Of a stretch of DNA of 22,003 bases, positions 8,307-14,411 are shown in pieces. Within the stretch, counting starts at the first letter, position 1. Each line of letters starts with the position of its first letter. The notes beneath the pieces were generated by a model, which saw only the letters and a list, made by a program, of their open reading frames with translations, searched no databases and was not told the DNA's origin. The stretch comes from JACDAS01 sp046262415 (GTDB lineage Bacteria; Actinomycetota; Thermoleophilia; Gaiellales; Gaiellaceae): NCBI GenBank assembly GCA_046262415.1, contig JBHEMU010000178.1, positions 1-22,003 on the forward strand, in the 5' to 3' direction. The translations under genes were made by a program, and so were the position numbers.

Positions 8307-9571
8307 TGCGCCTCCTCCGGCAGGTGACGGAGCCCAGGCACCGGCGAGAAGAGCAGCCAGACCACGCCGAGGAGCGCGCCCGCGGTGGTGATCCAGAGCG
8401 TCGGCCGGAGCCCGATTGCGCTCCCGAGGCCGCCGCCGAGCAGCGCTCCGATCGGCCGGATCCCGTAGTTGACGAAGCGATGCGTGCCGGCGGCGCGCGC
8501 GCGGATCCGCTGCGGCGTCAGCAGCATGCTGACGCTCATGCTGGTGACGTCGAAGAGCATCACGCCGATGCCGGACAGGAACTCGGCAACGAAGAGCGCG
8601 ACGGCGACGAGCCAGAGCGGCCCGCCCGCGAGCGGAACGAGGAGGAGCGGCGCGGGAAAGAGCACCGCGCCGATCAGGTAGGTCCGCCCGGGGCCGATCC
8701 ACCGTTCCACGCGCGGCGCGACCGCCGCCCCGACGGCCGATCCCACCGCGCCCGCTCCGAGGACGGCGCCGAGCAGGCCCGGTGCGAGGCCGAGCTCCTC
8801 GGTCGCGTAGAGGACGAAGATCGCGAAGAAGGCGAAGTTGAAGAGGTTGATCGTGGCGGCGCAGCCGAGGTTGGCGCGCAGGATCGGATGGCGGAAGACG
8901 AAACGGAAGCCGTCGGCCAGGCGCCGGCGCAGGCGCTCGCCGTCGTGCGGCAGCGGCATCTCGTCGACGCGGATGCGGGCGACGAAGAACGCCGAGGCCA
9001 GGAACGAAAACGCGTCCGCCAGGACGGTGAGCGGAGCGCCGAGCACCTGCACGAGCCCGCCCGCCAGCGGCTGCCCGCCCATCCACGAGGCGGACCGGCT
9101 CAGGCTCAGCTTGCTGTTCGCCTCGACGACGTCCCGCCTCGGCACGACGAGGACGAAGAGCGACGAGTAGGCGAGGTCGAAGAAGACGGTCAGGACCCCG
9201 ACCAGGAAGGCGACCGCGAAGAGCTGGGTCAGCGTCAGGATGCCGAGCCACCAGGCGAGCGGGATCCAGGCGAGCAGCGCGGCGCGGCCGAGGTCGGCGG
9301 CGACGAGGATCCGCCGCCGCCGCGCCCGGCGGTCGATCCAGGCACCGGCCGGGAGCGAGAGCAGCAGGTGCGGCGCGAGCCCCGCCGCGGTCAGGAAGCC
9401 CATCTGCGCGGCGGACGCGTCCAGGGCGAGGACGGCGACGAGCGGCAGCGCGAGCAGCGTGATCGCGTCGCCGAAGACCGAGATCGTCTGCCCCGCCCAG
9501 AGCTTCAGGAACTCCCGCTGGCGCAGGAGCGGGGCCGGGGCCTGATCCGGCGCGGTCACGACGCCGGCCAC
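8303..9571 (-). CDS. MFS transporter (first of an adjacent pair)
   Basis: The 422-residue protein is a major facilitator of the MFS_3/EntS-like type. A short cytoplasmic N-terminus leads to LLRQREFLKLWAGQTISVFG. The loop after helix 2 reads GAWIDRRARRRRILV, and LTVFFDLAYSSLFVLVVPRR and SMSVSMLLTPQRIRARAAGT are further family-like segments. Its domain order parallels the next MFS gene, though the sequences clearly differ. The substrate is unknown. It starts six bases after the DUF4097 stop. The GTG at 9571 is taken as the start, although a second in-frame GTG four codons on is possible; neither has a convincing Shine-Dalgarno. The 3' end overlaps the next MFS gene by four bases. Confidence 0.88.
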   Translation of the reverse strand: MAGVVTAPDQAPAPLLRQREFLKLWAGQTISVFGDAITLLALPLVAVLALDASAAQMGFLTAAGLAPHLLLSLPAGAWIDRRARRRRILVAADLGRAALLAWIPLAWWLGILTLTQLFAVAFLVGVLTVFFDLAYSSLFVLVVPRRDVVEANSKLSLSRSASWMGGQPLAGGLVQVLGAPLTVLADAFSFLASAFFVARIRVDEMPLPHDGERLRRRLADGFRFVFRHPILRANLGCAATINLFNFAFFAIFVLYATEELGLAPGLLGAVLGAGAVGSAVGAAVAPRVERWIGPGRTYLIGAVLFPAPLLLVPLAGGPLWLVAVALFVAEFLSGIGVMLFDVTSMSVSMLLTPQRIRARAAGTHRFVNYGIRPIGALLGGGLGSAIGLRPTLWITTAGALLGVVWLLFSPVPGLRHLPEEAQ

Positions 9572-9577
9572 AGTGGT

Positions 9578-10345
9578 TCAGGCCCGGACGATCTCGATGT
9601 CGCCGCTCAGCGTCGTGGCACGCAGCTCGACGAGCGGGCCATCGTCGCCCACCGGCGTGTCCCCGACGTCGAGCTCCGAGCTCGTCTCGCCGCTGAGCGA
9701 CTTGGCGTCGACCCACAGCCGCGACCCACGGCTGATGCCGATCCGCAGGTCGCCCGAGGCCGACTTGAGGTCGACCTTGCCCTCCGTCACGGCGGCGATC
9801 CGGCCGTCACCCGAGGCCGTCTGGACGGAGAGGTCCGGGCCGGCGGACCCGATGCTCACGTCGCCGGACGCGGACCGGATCGTCGCCGGCCCGGCCAGGT
9901 CCTGGACCTCGACGTCGCCGGAGGCGGTGCTGATCGTCGCCTCGCCGCCGATACGGGCGCAGCCCACCTCCCCGGTCGCGGAGTTGACCTTCACCGCCCC
10001 CTCGACCTCGTCGAAGGACACGTCGCCGGAGGCCGTGTTCAGCTGGATGGACGCGAACCGGCCGCGACCGAGGACGTCGGCGGACTTCGTGTTCGCGTCG
10101 ACGCGCGCGCCGTCCGGCGCCTGGACCCTGAGCCGGTATTCGCGCTGCCGGCCCAGGGCCCGCCCCTTCACCTCGACGAGGACCTCGTACTCGTCGCCGC
10201 GGCGGCGGCAGTCGACGCGCGCCTCGTCGTCGGGCTCCAGCTCGACGCGAGTCTCCGCGCCGCCGACGGTCTCGATCTCGATCTCGCCCGCGGGAACTCG
10301 CAGCACGAGGGTGACCGGCCCCGGCGTCTGGAAGGTCTCGGTCAT
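9578..10345 (-). CDS. DUF4097-type beta-strand-repeat protein
   Basis: The 255-residue product is a DUF4097 family member, a right-handed beta structure made of short repeats each centred on S-G-D/E. I count about eight of them from roughly residue 103 onward: NTASGDVSF, NSATGEVGC, STASGDVEV, RSASGDVSI, QTASGDGRI, KSASGDLRI, KSLSGETSS and TTLSGDIEI. There is no signal peptide or membrane helix, so it should be cytoplasmic or depend on a partner. The function of the family is not established; members often sit beside regulators or envelope-stress genes. The ATG start at 10345 overlaps the stop of the 37-codon ORF as ATGA and has AAGGG four bases upstream. The next MFS gene follows after six bases. 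Confidence 0.88.
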   Translation of the reverse strand: MTETFQTPGPVTLVLRVPAGEIEIETVGGAETRVELEPDDEARVDCRRRGDEYEVLVEVKGRALGRQREYRLRVQAPDGARVDANTKSADVLGRGRFASIQLNTASGDVSFDEVEGAVKVNSATGEVGCARIGGEATISTASGDVEVQDLAGPATIRSASGDVSIGSAGPDLSVQTASGDGRIAAVTEGKVDLKSASGDLRIGISRGSRLWVDAKSLSGETSSELDVGDTPVGDDGPLVELRATTLSGDIEIVRA

Positions 10346-10455
10346 CGCGCCCTTGCCGGGCGGCGGATCGGCCGGCCGGGCGGGTGCCCCGGCCGCGGGT
10401 CGCGGCTGTCGACGCGGGCGTCGATGTGTCCGAACGGTGCTGGGTAGAACCTCAT
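10342..10455 (-). CDS. Small basic Pro/Arg-rich ORF, 37 residues
   Basis: This short frame fills the gap between the regulator and the DUF4097 gene. Its ATG at 10455 has the best Shine-Dalgarno of the region (AGGAGG four bases upstream), and its TGA overlaps the DUF4097 ATG as ATGA. The peptide begins MRFYPAPFGHIDARVDSR and ends in a Pro/Arg-rich tail with nine arginines overall. It has no membrane segment and I recognise no family. It may be a real small protein, for instance one that binds the regulator or DUF4097. It may instead be a leader whose translation delivers ribosomes to the DUF4097 start. The signals for translation are strong; the function is unknown. Confidence 0.6.
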   Translation of the reverse strand: MRFYPAPFGHIDARVDSRDPRPGHPPGRPIRRPARAR

Positions 10456-10465
10456 TGCTCCTCCT
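10456..10465 (-). promoter_or_regulatory. Strong Shine-Dalgarno of the 37-codon ORF
   Basis: Read on the minus strand, AGGAGG (10465-10460) lies four bases before the ATG at 10455 and directly after the stop of the ribbon-helix-helix gene. It is what decides the start of the small ORF. It contrasts with the missing site in front of the first gene of the unit. Confidence 0.7.
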
Positions 10466-10466
10466 C

Positions 10467-10919
10467 TCAGCTCCGGGCGAAGCCCGTGAGCCGTTTGCTC
10501 GAACGTGGGGCGGGCGGCGGGCCCGACACGGCGCGCGAGAGCGCGCGGACGAGCCACGTGTTGACGGACATGCCCTCGCGGGCGGCGGCGGTCTCGACGC
10601 TCGCCTTCAACCCCTCCGGCAGGCGCAGCGTGATCCGCGCGGAGGACGGCTCCTCGCCGGCGGCCGGCTCGTCGGCCGCCTCGGCCACGTAGACGAGCTC
10701 CGCGTCCGTGCCCGACAGGCGCACATGGACGTGTCCGGCCGGAAGCTGTGCGCTCACCTCGAGCGCCGCCTCGCCGAGGAGGCCGAGGAACCGGAGGCCG
10801 GTGGCCGCCTTGAGCGCGGTGCTCAGTCGTGCGGCCGCGGCCGCCGTGGCCTCGTCACCGAGACCTGCGAGCTCGGCGAGATCGGCCCTGAGCGCCTCGA
10901 CGTGGGGTTCCAGCTGCAT
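10467..10919 (-). CDS. Ribbon-helix-helix (HicB/Arc-like) DNA-binding regulator
   Basis: The protein has 150 residues. The first 85 or so form a helical and beta domain without a recognisable name. Residues 94-131 are a classic ribbon-helix-helix: strand ARITLRLPE, helix LKASVETAAAREG, and helix SVNTWLVRALSRAV. The same kind of protein is usually labelled HicB-family antitoxin in actinobacterial genomes and is often found with DUF4097 genes. No HicA-like toxin is present here, so I read it as a transcription regulator rather than an antitoxin. The ATG at 10919 has no Shine-Dalgarno. A promoter with two direct repeats over its -10 region lies immediately upstream, which suggests that the protein represses its own operon. 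It heads the unit that continues with the small ORF, DUF4097 and two MFS genes. Confidence 0.85.
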   Translation of the reverse strand: MQLEPHVEALRADLAELAGLGDEATAAAAARLSTALKAATGLRFLGLLGEAALEVSAQLPAGHVHVRLSGTDAELVYVAEAADEPAAGEEPSSARITLRLPEGLKASVETAAAREGMSVNTWLVRALSRAVSGPPPAPRSSKRLTGFARS

Positions 10920-10921
10920 CG

Positions 10922-10943
10922 TGACATCATTATGACATCATTA
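10922..10943 (-). repeat. Two perfect 11-bp direct repeats, probable regulator operator
   Basis: On the minus strand TAATGATGTCA occurs twice back to back (10943-10933 and 10932-10922). Each copy contains the imperfect palindrome TGATGTCA, with TGA and TCA half-sites. The centres are 11 bp apart, one helical turn, so two dimers of the ribbon-helix-helix protein could bind the same DNA face. This A+T-rich stretch stands out from its surroundings. The operator role is inferred from position and symmetry. Confidence 0.65.
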
Positions 10944-10956
10944 CGAAGTCTGTCAA
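10929..10956 (-). promoter_or_regulatory. Promoter of the regulator-DUF4097-MFS unit
   Basis: Minus-strand TTGACA (10956-10951) is a perfect -35 box. After 16 bases comes CATAAT (10934-10929), five of six matches to the -10 consensus. The ATG of the regulator starts ten bases beyond the -10 box, so the transcript would be leaderless or carry at most a few bases. The direct repeats cover the -10 box and half of the spacer, a layout suited to repression. The -35 box lies eight bases past the transglycosylase stop codon. Confidence 0.7.
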
Positions 10957-10963
10957 GTGTCAC

Positions 10964-11485
10964 TCAGCTGCCGAGCCGTCCCGGGTACGTGCGGCGGTAG
11001 ATCCCCTTCAGCTCCCGCACGCGCTCGACGTAGTGCCGTGTCTCGGCGAACTGGATCCCGACCCCCTGGCGCCGCCACCGGTCGACGTTCGTCTGGCCCG
11101 CGTTGTAGGCGGCGAGGGCCGTCTCCTCGTCCTCGTAGCGGTCGAGCAGGTGACGCAGGTACCAGCAGCCGTAGCGCACGTTGATCTCGGGGTCGTAGAG
11201 ATCGGAGACCTGGAAGCGGGAGCCGCCCGTGCGGATCGCGATCCCCCTGGCCGTGTCCGGAAGCAGCTGCATCAGGCCGATCGCTCCCGCCGGCGACCGG
11301 GCGTCGGGCCGGAACCTGCTCTCCTGGTAGATCACGGCCGCGAGCAGGGCGGGGTCGAGCCGGTAGTTCCGGGCGTGCGCGCGGACGATCGAGTCGTAGC
11401 GGAGCGGATAGACGATGCGCGCGTAGAAGGCCGGCTCGGTGCGCAGGACCGTGATCGCGGCGACGGCGCCGGCCGCGACCAGCAC
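10964..11485 (-). CDS. Lytic transglycosylase (SLT family)
   Basis: This enzyme would cleave the MurNAc-GlcNAc bond of peptidoglycan non-hydrolytically. From the GTG at 11485 it has 173 residues: a hydrophobic N-terminal anchor or signal, then an SLT domain. Catalytic Glu55 is in YQESRFRPDARSP, followed by AGAIGLMQLLPDTA, an NVRYGCWYLRHLL segment and ALAAYNAGQTNVDRW. All match Slt70/MltC-type domains, so it should act outside the membrane. The start is uncertain. A CTG at 11512 overlaps the coaE stop as CTGA and would give a longer hydrophobic segment. No ATG, GTG or TTG occurs further upstream in this frame for at least 33 codons. The gene follows rpsA and coaE on the same strand. Confidence 0.9.
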   Translation of the reverse strand: MLVAAGAVAAITVLRTEPAFYARIVYPLRYDSIVRAHARNYRLDPALLAAVIYQESRFRPDARSPAGAIGLMQLLPDTARGIAIRTGGSRFQVSDLYDPEINVRYGCWYLRHLLDRYEDEETALAAYNAGQTNVDRWRRQGVGIQFAETRHYVERVRELKGIYRRTYPGRLGS

Positions 11486-11508
11486 GGCCAGGATCGCAGC
11501 GGCGAGGA

Positions 11509-12099
11509 TCAGCCGCGATCGGCGAGCTCGCCGAGGACGCCGCCCACGAACGCGTCGAGCTCCTCGAGCGTCCCGTCGTTCACGTACACGAACCTGGCCC
11601 GTCGCCTCTTCTCCTCTTCGGGTAGGAAACGCTTACCACGTTGGGCGGCGCGGCTGCCGGCTCGAGCCGCTCGCAGCTCTTCCGGCGCGGAGATCAGAAG
11701 GACCTCGTCGAAGCGCGCCTCCCCGCCGGTCTCGTAGAGGAGCGGCACCTCGGTCACGCAGACCGGCGGAGGCTCCGGCAGGCGGGCGAGCCGTTCGCGC
11801 CAGTCGAGCTGGGCGGCGGCCACGCGCGGGTGCAGCAGCGCCTCCAGCCAGGCGAGCGCCTCGGCGTCGCCGAAGACGACCTCTGCCAGGGCCGTGCGGT
11901 CGACGGCGCCGTCCTCGGCGAGCACCCGCGTGCCGAAGCGCTCGGCGACCGCCGCGCGGATCTCGGGATCGTCCCGCAGCAGGCCGTGCACGATCTCGTC
12001 GCTCGAGACGACGGGGATGCCGCGACGCCCGAAGGCCGCGAGTGCCTCGCTCTTGCCGGCCCCGATCCCGCCCGTGATCGCGAGGGCGAGCGGGCGCAG
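11509..12099 (-). CDS. coaE: Dephospho-CoA kinase, with apparent non-canonical start
   Basis: CoaE phosphorylates the 3'-hydroxyl of dephospho-CoA, the last step of coenzyme A synthesis. The frame contains the P-loop TGGIGAGKS close to the N-terminus, then VVSSDEIVH, DRTALAEVVF, LEALLHPRV and EVPLLYETGGEARFDEVL, all normal for CoaE. The stop is TGA at 11511-11509. Between the in-frame rpsA stop (12105-12103) and the P-loop there is no ATG, GTG or TTG. The codons are ACG, CTG, then coding for RPLALAITGG. I place the start at the CTG at 12099, giving 196 residues, the usual length. The first ordinary start, GTG at 11991, would remove the ATP-binding loop and cannot give an active enzyme. Function is confident; the start is inferred. 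Confidence 0.88.
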   Translation of the reverse strand: MRPLALAITGGIGAGKSEALAAFGRRGIPVVSSDEIVHGLLRDDPEIRAAVAERFGTRVLAEDGAVDRTALAEVVFGDAEALAWLEALLHPRVAAAQLDWRERLARLPEPPPVCVTEVPLLYETGGEARFDEVLLISAPEELRAARAGSRAAQRGKRFLPEEEKRRRARFVYVNDGTLEELDAFVGGVLGELADRG

Positions 12100-12102
12100 C
12101 GT

Positions 12103-13554
12103 CTACGCCGCGGGCTCGCGGGCGCCGTCGCCCAGCTCGGGCGGCCCAGCAGGCGCTTCCGCTTCGAGCTCGGGCTCGGCAGCCGCGTCCGACTCGGGTG
12201 CGGGCTCCTCGTCGGCGGGCGCCTCCGGCTCCGCCGCCGCAACCGGCTCGGGCTGGGCCTCGGCCGGAGGATCGGATTCTGCCGCCGGCTCGGGTGGCGC
12301 CTCCTCGGCGCCGGACTCGACCCGCGGCTCCTCGGCGAGCTGGGCCGCCGGCTCGTCTGCGAAGACGTCCTCGGACAGATCGAGCTGCGGGGTCGATTGA
12401 ACACCCTCGCCGTCCTCGCCCGGGATCCGCGACTCCGCGCCCTCGACCCGCTTGAGCGAGAGCGACAGCCGCCTGCGCTCAGCGTCGACCTCGATGATCT
12501 TCACGGTCACGAGATCGCCCTGGCCGACGACCTCGCGCGGGTTCTCGACGTGGTGCTGCGCCAGCTCGGAGATGTGCACGAGTCCCTCGACCCCCGGAAG
12601 GATCTCGATGAACGCTCCGAAGGTGACGACCTTCGTCACCCGGCCCTGGACGAGATCGCCCTCGTCGTAGGTCTCGAGCACCTGCTGCCACGGGTCGGAC
12701 TGGGTCTGCTTGAGCCCGAGGGAGATCCGCTGACGGTCGCGATCGATGTCGAGCACCTTGACCCTGACCGTCTGCCCGATCTCGAGCACCTCGGACGGAT
12801 GGTTGACGTGGCTCCAGGACAGCTCGGAGATGTGGATCAGCCCGTCCATGCCGTCCAGGTCGACGAAGGCGCCGAAGTCGACGATGTTGGAGATCTGACC
12901 CTCGACGACGTCGCCCGGCGCGAGCCGGTCGAGGATCGCCTGCCGCATCTCCTTGCGCTCGTCCTCGAGCACGGCCCGGCGCGAGAGGACGACGTTGTTC
13001 CGCGAGCGGTTCAGCTCGATCACCTTGCAGCGGAGCTCCTTGCCGAGGAACTCGTCCAGGTCCTGGACGCGGCGGATGTCGACCAGCGACGCGGGCAGGA
13101 AGCCGCGCACGCCCAGGTCGAGGATCAGACCGCCCTTGACGACCTCGATCACGCGCCCGTCGACTGCGTCCCCACTCTCGGCCGCCGCCTCGATCGCCTT
13201 CCAGGCGAGCTCGAACCGGGCCCGCTTCTTCGACAGGATCAGGCGTCCGTCGGCGTCCTCCTTCGTGAGCACGAGCGCGTCGATCTCGTCGCCGAGGCCC
13301 ACCTCGTCGGACGGGTTGACCGAACGGCGGATCGAGAGCTCCGCGACCGGGATGACGCCTTCGGACTTGTAGCCGATGTCGACGAGCACCTCGTCCTTGT
13401 CGACGCGGACGACTGTGCCGTGCACGACCTGTCCCTCCTCGATCGTCGGGAAGGTCGCGTCGTAGTCGGGGATCAGGTCCCCGTCGGGGCCGGTGATCCA
13501 GACGCCCGGCTCCTCGACCTGACGCGTGCTCGTATCGACTGTCTCGTTCAGCAT
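12103..13554 (-). CDS. rpsA: 30S ribosomal protein S1
   Basis: S1 binds mRNA on the small subunit and helps initiation. The 483-residue protein has four S1 RNA-binding domains at about 39-110, 126-194, 213-282 and 298-369. These contain the blocks GYKSEGVIPV, LDLGVRGFLPASLV, FGAFVDLDGMDGLIHISELS and FGAFIEILPGVEGLVHISEL. Residues 370-483 form a Pro/Ala/Glu-rich acidic tail of low complexity. Four domains rather than the six of E. coli is usual for Actinobacteria. The ATG at 13554 has no Shine-Dalgarno and a TATACT box 12 bases upstream. The gene heads an rpsA-coaE-transglycosylase run, with coaE in the same frame two codons after the stop. Confidence 0.96.
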   Translation of the reverse strand: MLNETVDTSTRQVEEPGVWITGPDGDLIPDYDATFPTIEEGQVVHGTVVRVDKDEVLVDIGYKSEGVIPVAELSIRRSVNPSDEVGLGDEIDALVLTKEDADGRLILSKKRARFELAWKAIEAAAESGDAVDGRVIEVVKGGLILDLGVRGFLPASLVDIRRVQDLDEFLGKELRCKVIELNRSRNNVVLSRRAVLEDERKEMRQAILDRLAPGDVVEGQISNIVDFGAFVDLDGMDGLIHISELSWSHVNHPSEVLEIGQTVRVKVLDIDRDRQRISLGLKQTQSDPWQQVLETYDEGDLVQGRVTKVVTFGAFIEILPGVEGLVHISELAQHHVENPREVVGQGDLVTVKIIEVDAERRRLSLSLKRVEGAESRIPGEDGEGVQSTPQLDLSEDVFADEPAAQLAEEPRVESGAEEAPPEPAAESDPPAEAQPEPVAAAEPEAPADEEPAPESDAAAEPELEAEAPAGPPELGDGAREPAA

Positions 13555-13566
13555 CGGCAGCCGATC

Positions 13567-13572
13567 AGTATA
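13567..13572 (-). promoter_or_regulatory. -10 box of rpsA
   Basis: TATACT on the minus strand ends 12 bases before the rpsA ATG. No good -35 box is present at 16-18 bases. If transcription starts about seven bases downstream, the leader would be only about five bases, consistent with the absence of a Shine-Dalgarno sequence. Confidence 0.5.
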
Positions 13573-13633
13573 GCCACGGGTTGCCCGGAAACCGGCTGGG
13601 CAGGCCGGACGGGACCCTCGCGGCCCCGAGGCG

Positions 13634-14071
13634 CTACGCGCGCGGATCGAGCGGGTTCACCCAGCGGAGACCTGGGAAGCGAGAGAAGTCGGCGTCGGCG
13701 GAGCAGAGCTCCGCCCCGTGCTCGAGCGCCAGGGCCGCCAGATGCGCGTCGGTCGTCAGATTGCCGGCGGCCCCGAGCGGGCCGAGGAGGTCCCGGAGCA
13801 GCGCGGCATGGCGATCTGTCGGGTGGACCACCGTCACCGCCGGCTGCGCCAGCCACGAGTCGACGAGGTCGAGCGCCTCGTCCGGGTGCATGGGTGCCTC
13901 GAAGACCCGCGGGTTCGTCGAGAGCCTCAGGAACGCGAGGATGACCGTCCAGGTGAGTGCGAAGGTCTCGGGGCCCGACAGAGCGCTCTCGAGCCAGTCC
14001 CGGGCAGCTTCGTGACGCGGTGCCGACTCGTCGACGGCATAGAGGAGGAGGTTGACGTCGGTGAGCTTCAC
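13634..14071 (-). CDS. vapC: VapC-type PIN-domain toxin
   Basis: The 145-residue protein is a PIN-domain ribonuclease of the mycobacterial-type VapC group. Asp5 lies in MKLTDVNLLLYAVD. The central part TWTVILAFLRLSTNPRVF matches this group, with Ala46 where many PIN proteins have an acidic residue. Asp108 in NLTTDAHLAALALEHGAEL and Asp126/Asp128 in SADADFSRFPGLRWVNPL complete the metal site. Such toxins cut tRNA or rRNA and are held inactive by VapB; the target here is unknown. The GTG start at 14071 overlaps the vapB stop as GTGA. The pair lies between polA and rpsA, which are close neighbours in relatives, so it is probably an acquired insertion. Confidence 0.9.
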   Translation of the reverse strand: MKLTDVNLLLYAVDESAPRHEAARDWLESALSGPETFALTWTVILAFLRLSTNPRVFEAPMHPDEALDLVDSWLAQPAVTVVHPTDRHAALLRDLLGPLGAAGNLTTDAHLAALALEHGAELCSADADFSRFPGLRWVNPLDPRA

Positions 14072-14325
14072 TTGCGGAGCTCGAGCTTGCGGATCGTCTC
14101 CGCATCCTCGAGGCTCCCCGCCACGGCGAGCGCCTTGTCGAGATCGACGTTCCGACGCAGGCGGAGCGGCCGCGAAGACAGCCGGTACGGCCTGGCTTGC
14201 CGATCGCTCGCCAAGCCGTCGCGGAGAGCTCCGTTCAAGGCGTCCTTGAAGGAGATCCGCCGTTCGCGCGCGAGGTCGCGCAGTTTCGCGGCCAGATCCG
14301 GCTCCAGGGTGATCGTCGTGCGCAT
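14068..14325 (-). CDS. vapB: VapB-type ribbon-helix-helix antitoxin
   Basis: The 85-residue protein begins with a ribbon-helix-helix DNA-binding segment (RTTITLEPDLAAKLRDLARE, then ISFKDALNGALRDGL). It ends in an extended region containing RPYRLSSRPLRLR and LDKALAVAGSLED, which is expected to wrap around the VapC active site. Antitoxins of this type repress their own promoter as a VapBC complex. A palindromic site directly upstream fits that. The ATG at 14325 has no Shine-Dalgarno and sits nine bases after a TATGAT box, so the mRNA is probably leaderless. It is coupled to vapC by a four-base overlap. Confidence 0.88.
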   Translation of the reverse strand: MRTTITLEPDLAAKLRDLARERRISFKDALNGALRDGLASDRQARPYRLSSRPLRLRRNVDLDKALAVAGSLEDAETIRKLELRK

Positions 14326-14328
14326 CGG

Positions 14329-14346
14329 TGATGCATCATAGCATCA
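14329..14346 (-). promoter_or_regulatory. vapBC operator and -10 box
   Basis: The stretch contains TGATGC and GCATCA as inverted arms separated by six bases, and within it a perfect 10-bp palindrome TGATGCATCA (14329-14338). On the minus strand the spacer between the arms reads TATGAT (14340-14335), a good -10 box nine bases before the vapB ATG. Binding of VapBC here would block the promoter. The -35 region is weak. Confidence 0.55.
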
Positions 14347-14411
14347 GATATGTATATGCGAAGATGCTTCCCCGCGTCAGGGCCGCGGCAAACGCCGTCC
14401 GACGCGGTCTC

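Noticed and set aside
8307..9716. Upstream extension of the second MFS frame to 9716
   Set aside because: It overlaps the first MFS gene in another frame and is Arg/Pro-rich without membrane segments. The Shine-Dalgarno at 8311-8318 sets the real start.
8084..10447. 787-codon + strand open frame across the MFS and DUF4097 genes
   Set aside because: It is very rich in Arg, Glu, Gln and Asp with no domain, antisense to three well-supported genes.
10467..10919. Reading the RHH gene as a HicB antitoxin of a toxin-antitoxin pair
   Set aside because: No HicA-like double-stranded-RNA-binding toxin is adjacent. The neighbours are a 37-codon basic peptide and a DUF4097 gene.
11641..13944. 767-codon + strand open frame across coaE, rpsA and vapC
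   Set aside because: It crosses three real genes on the other strand and shows no family pattern.
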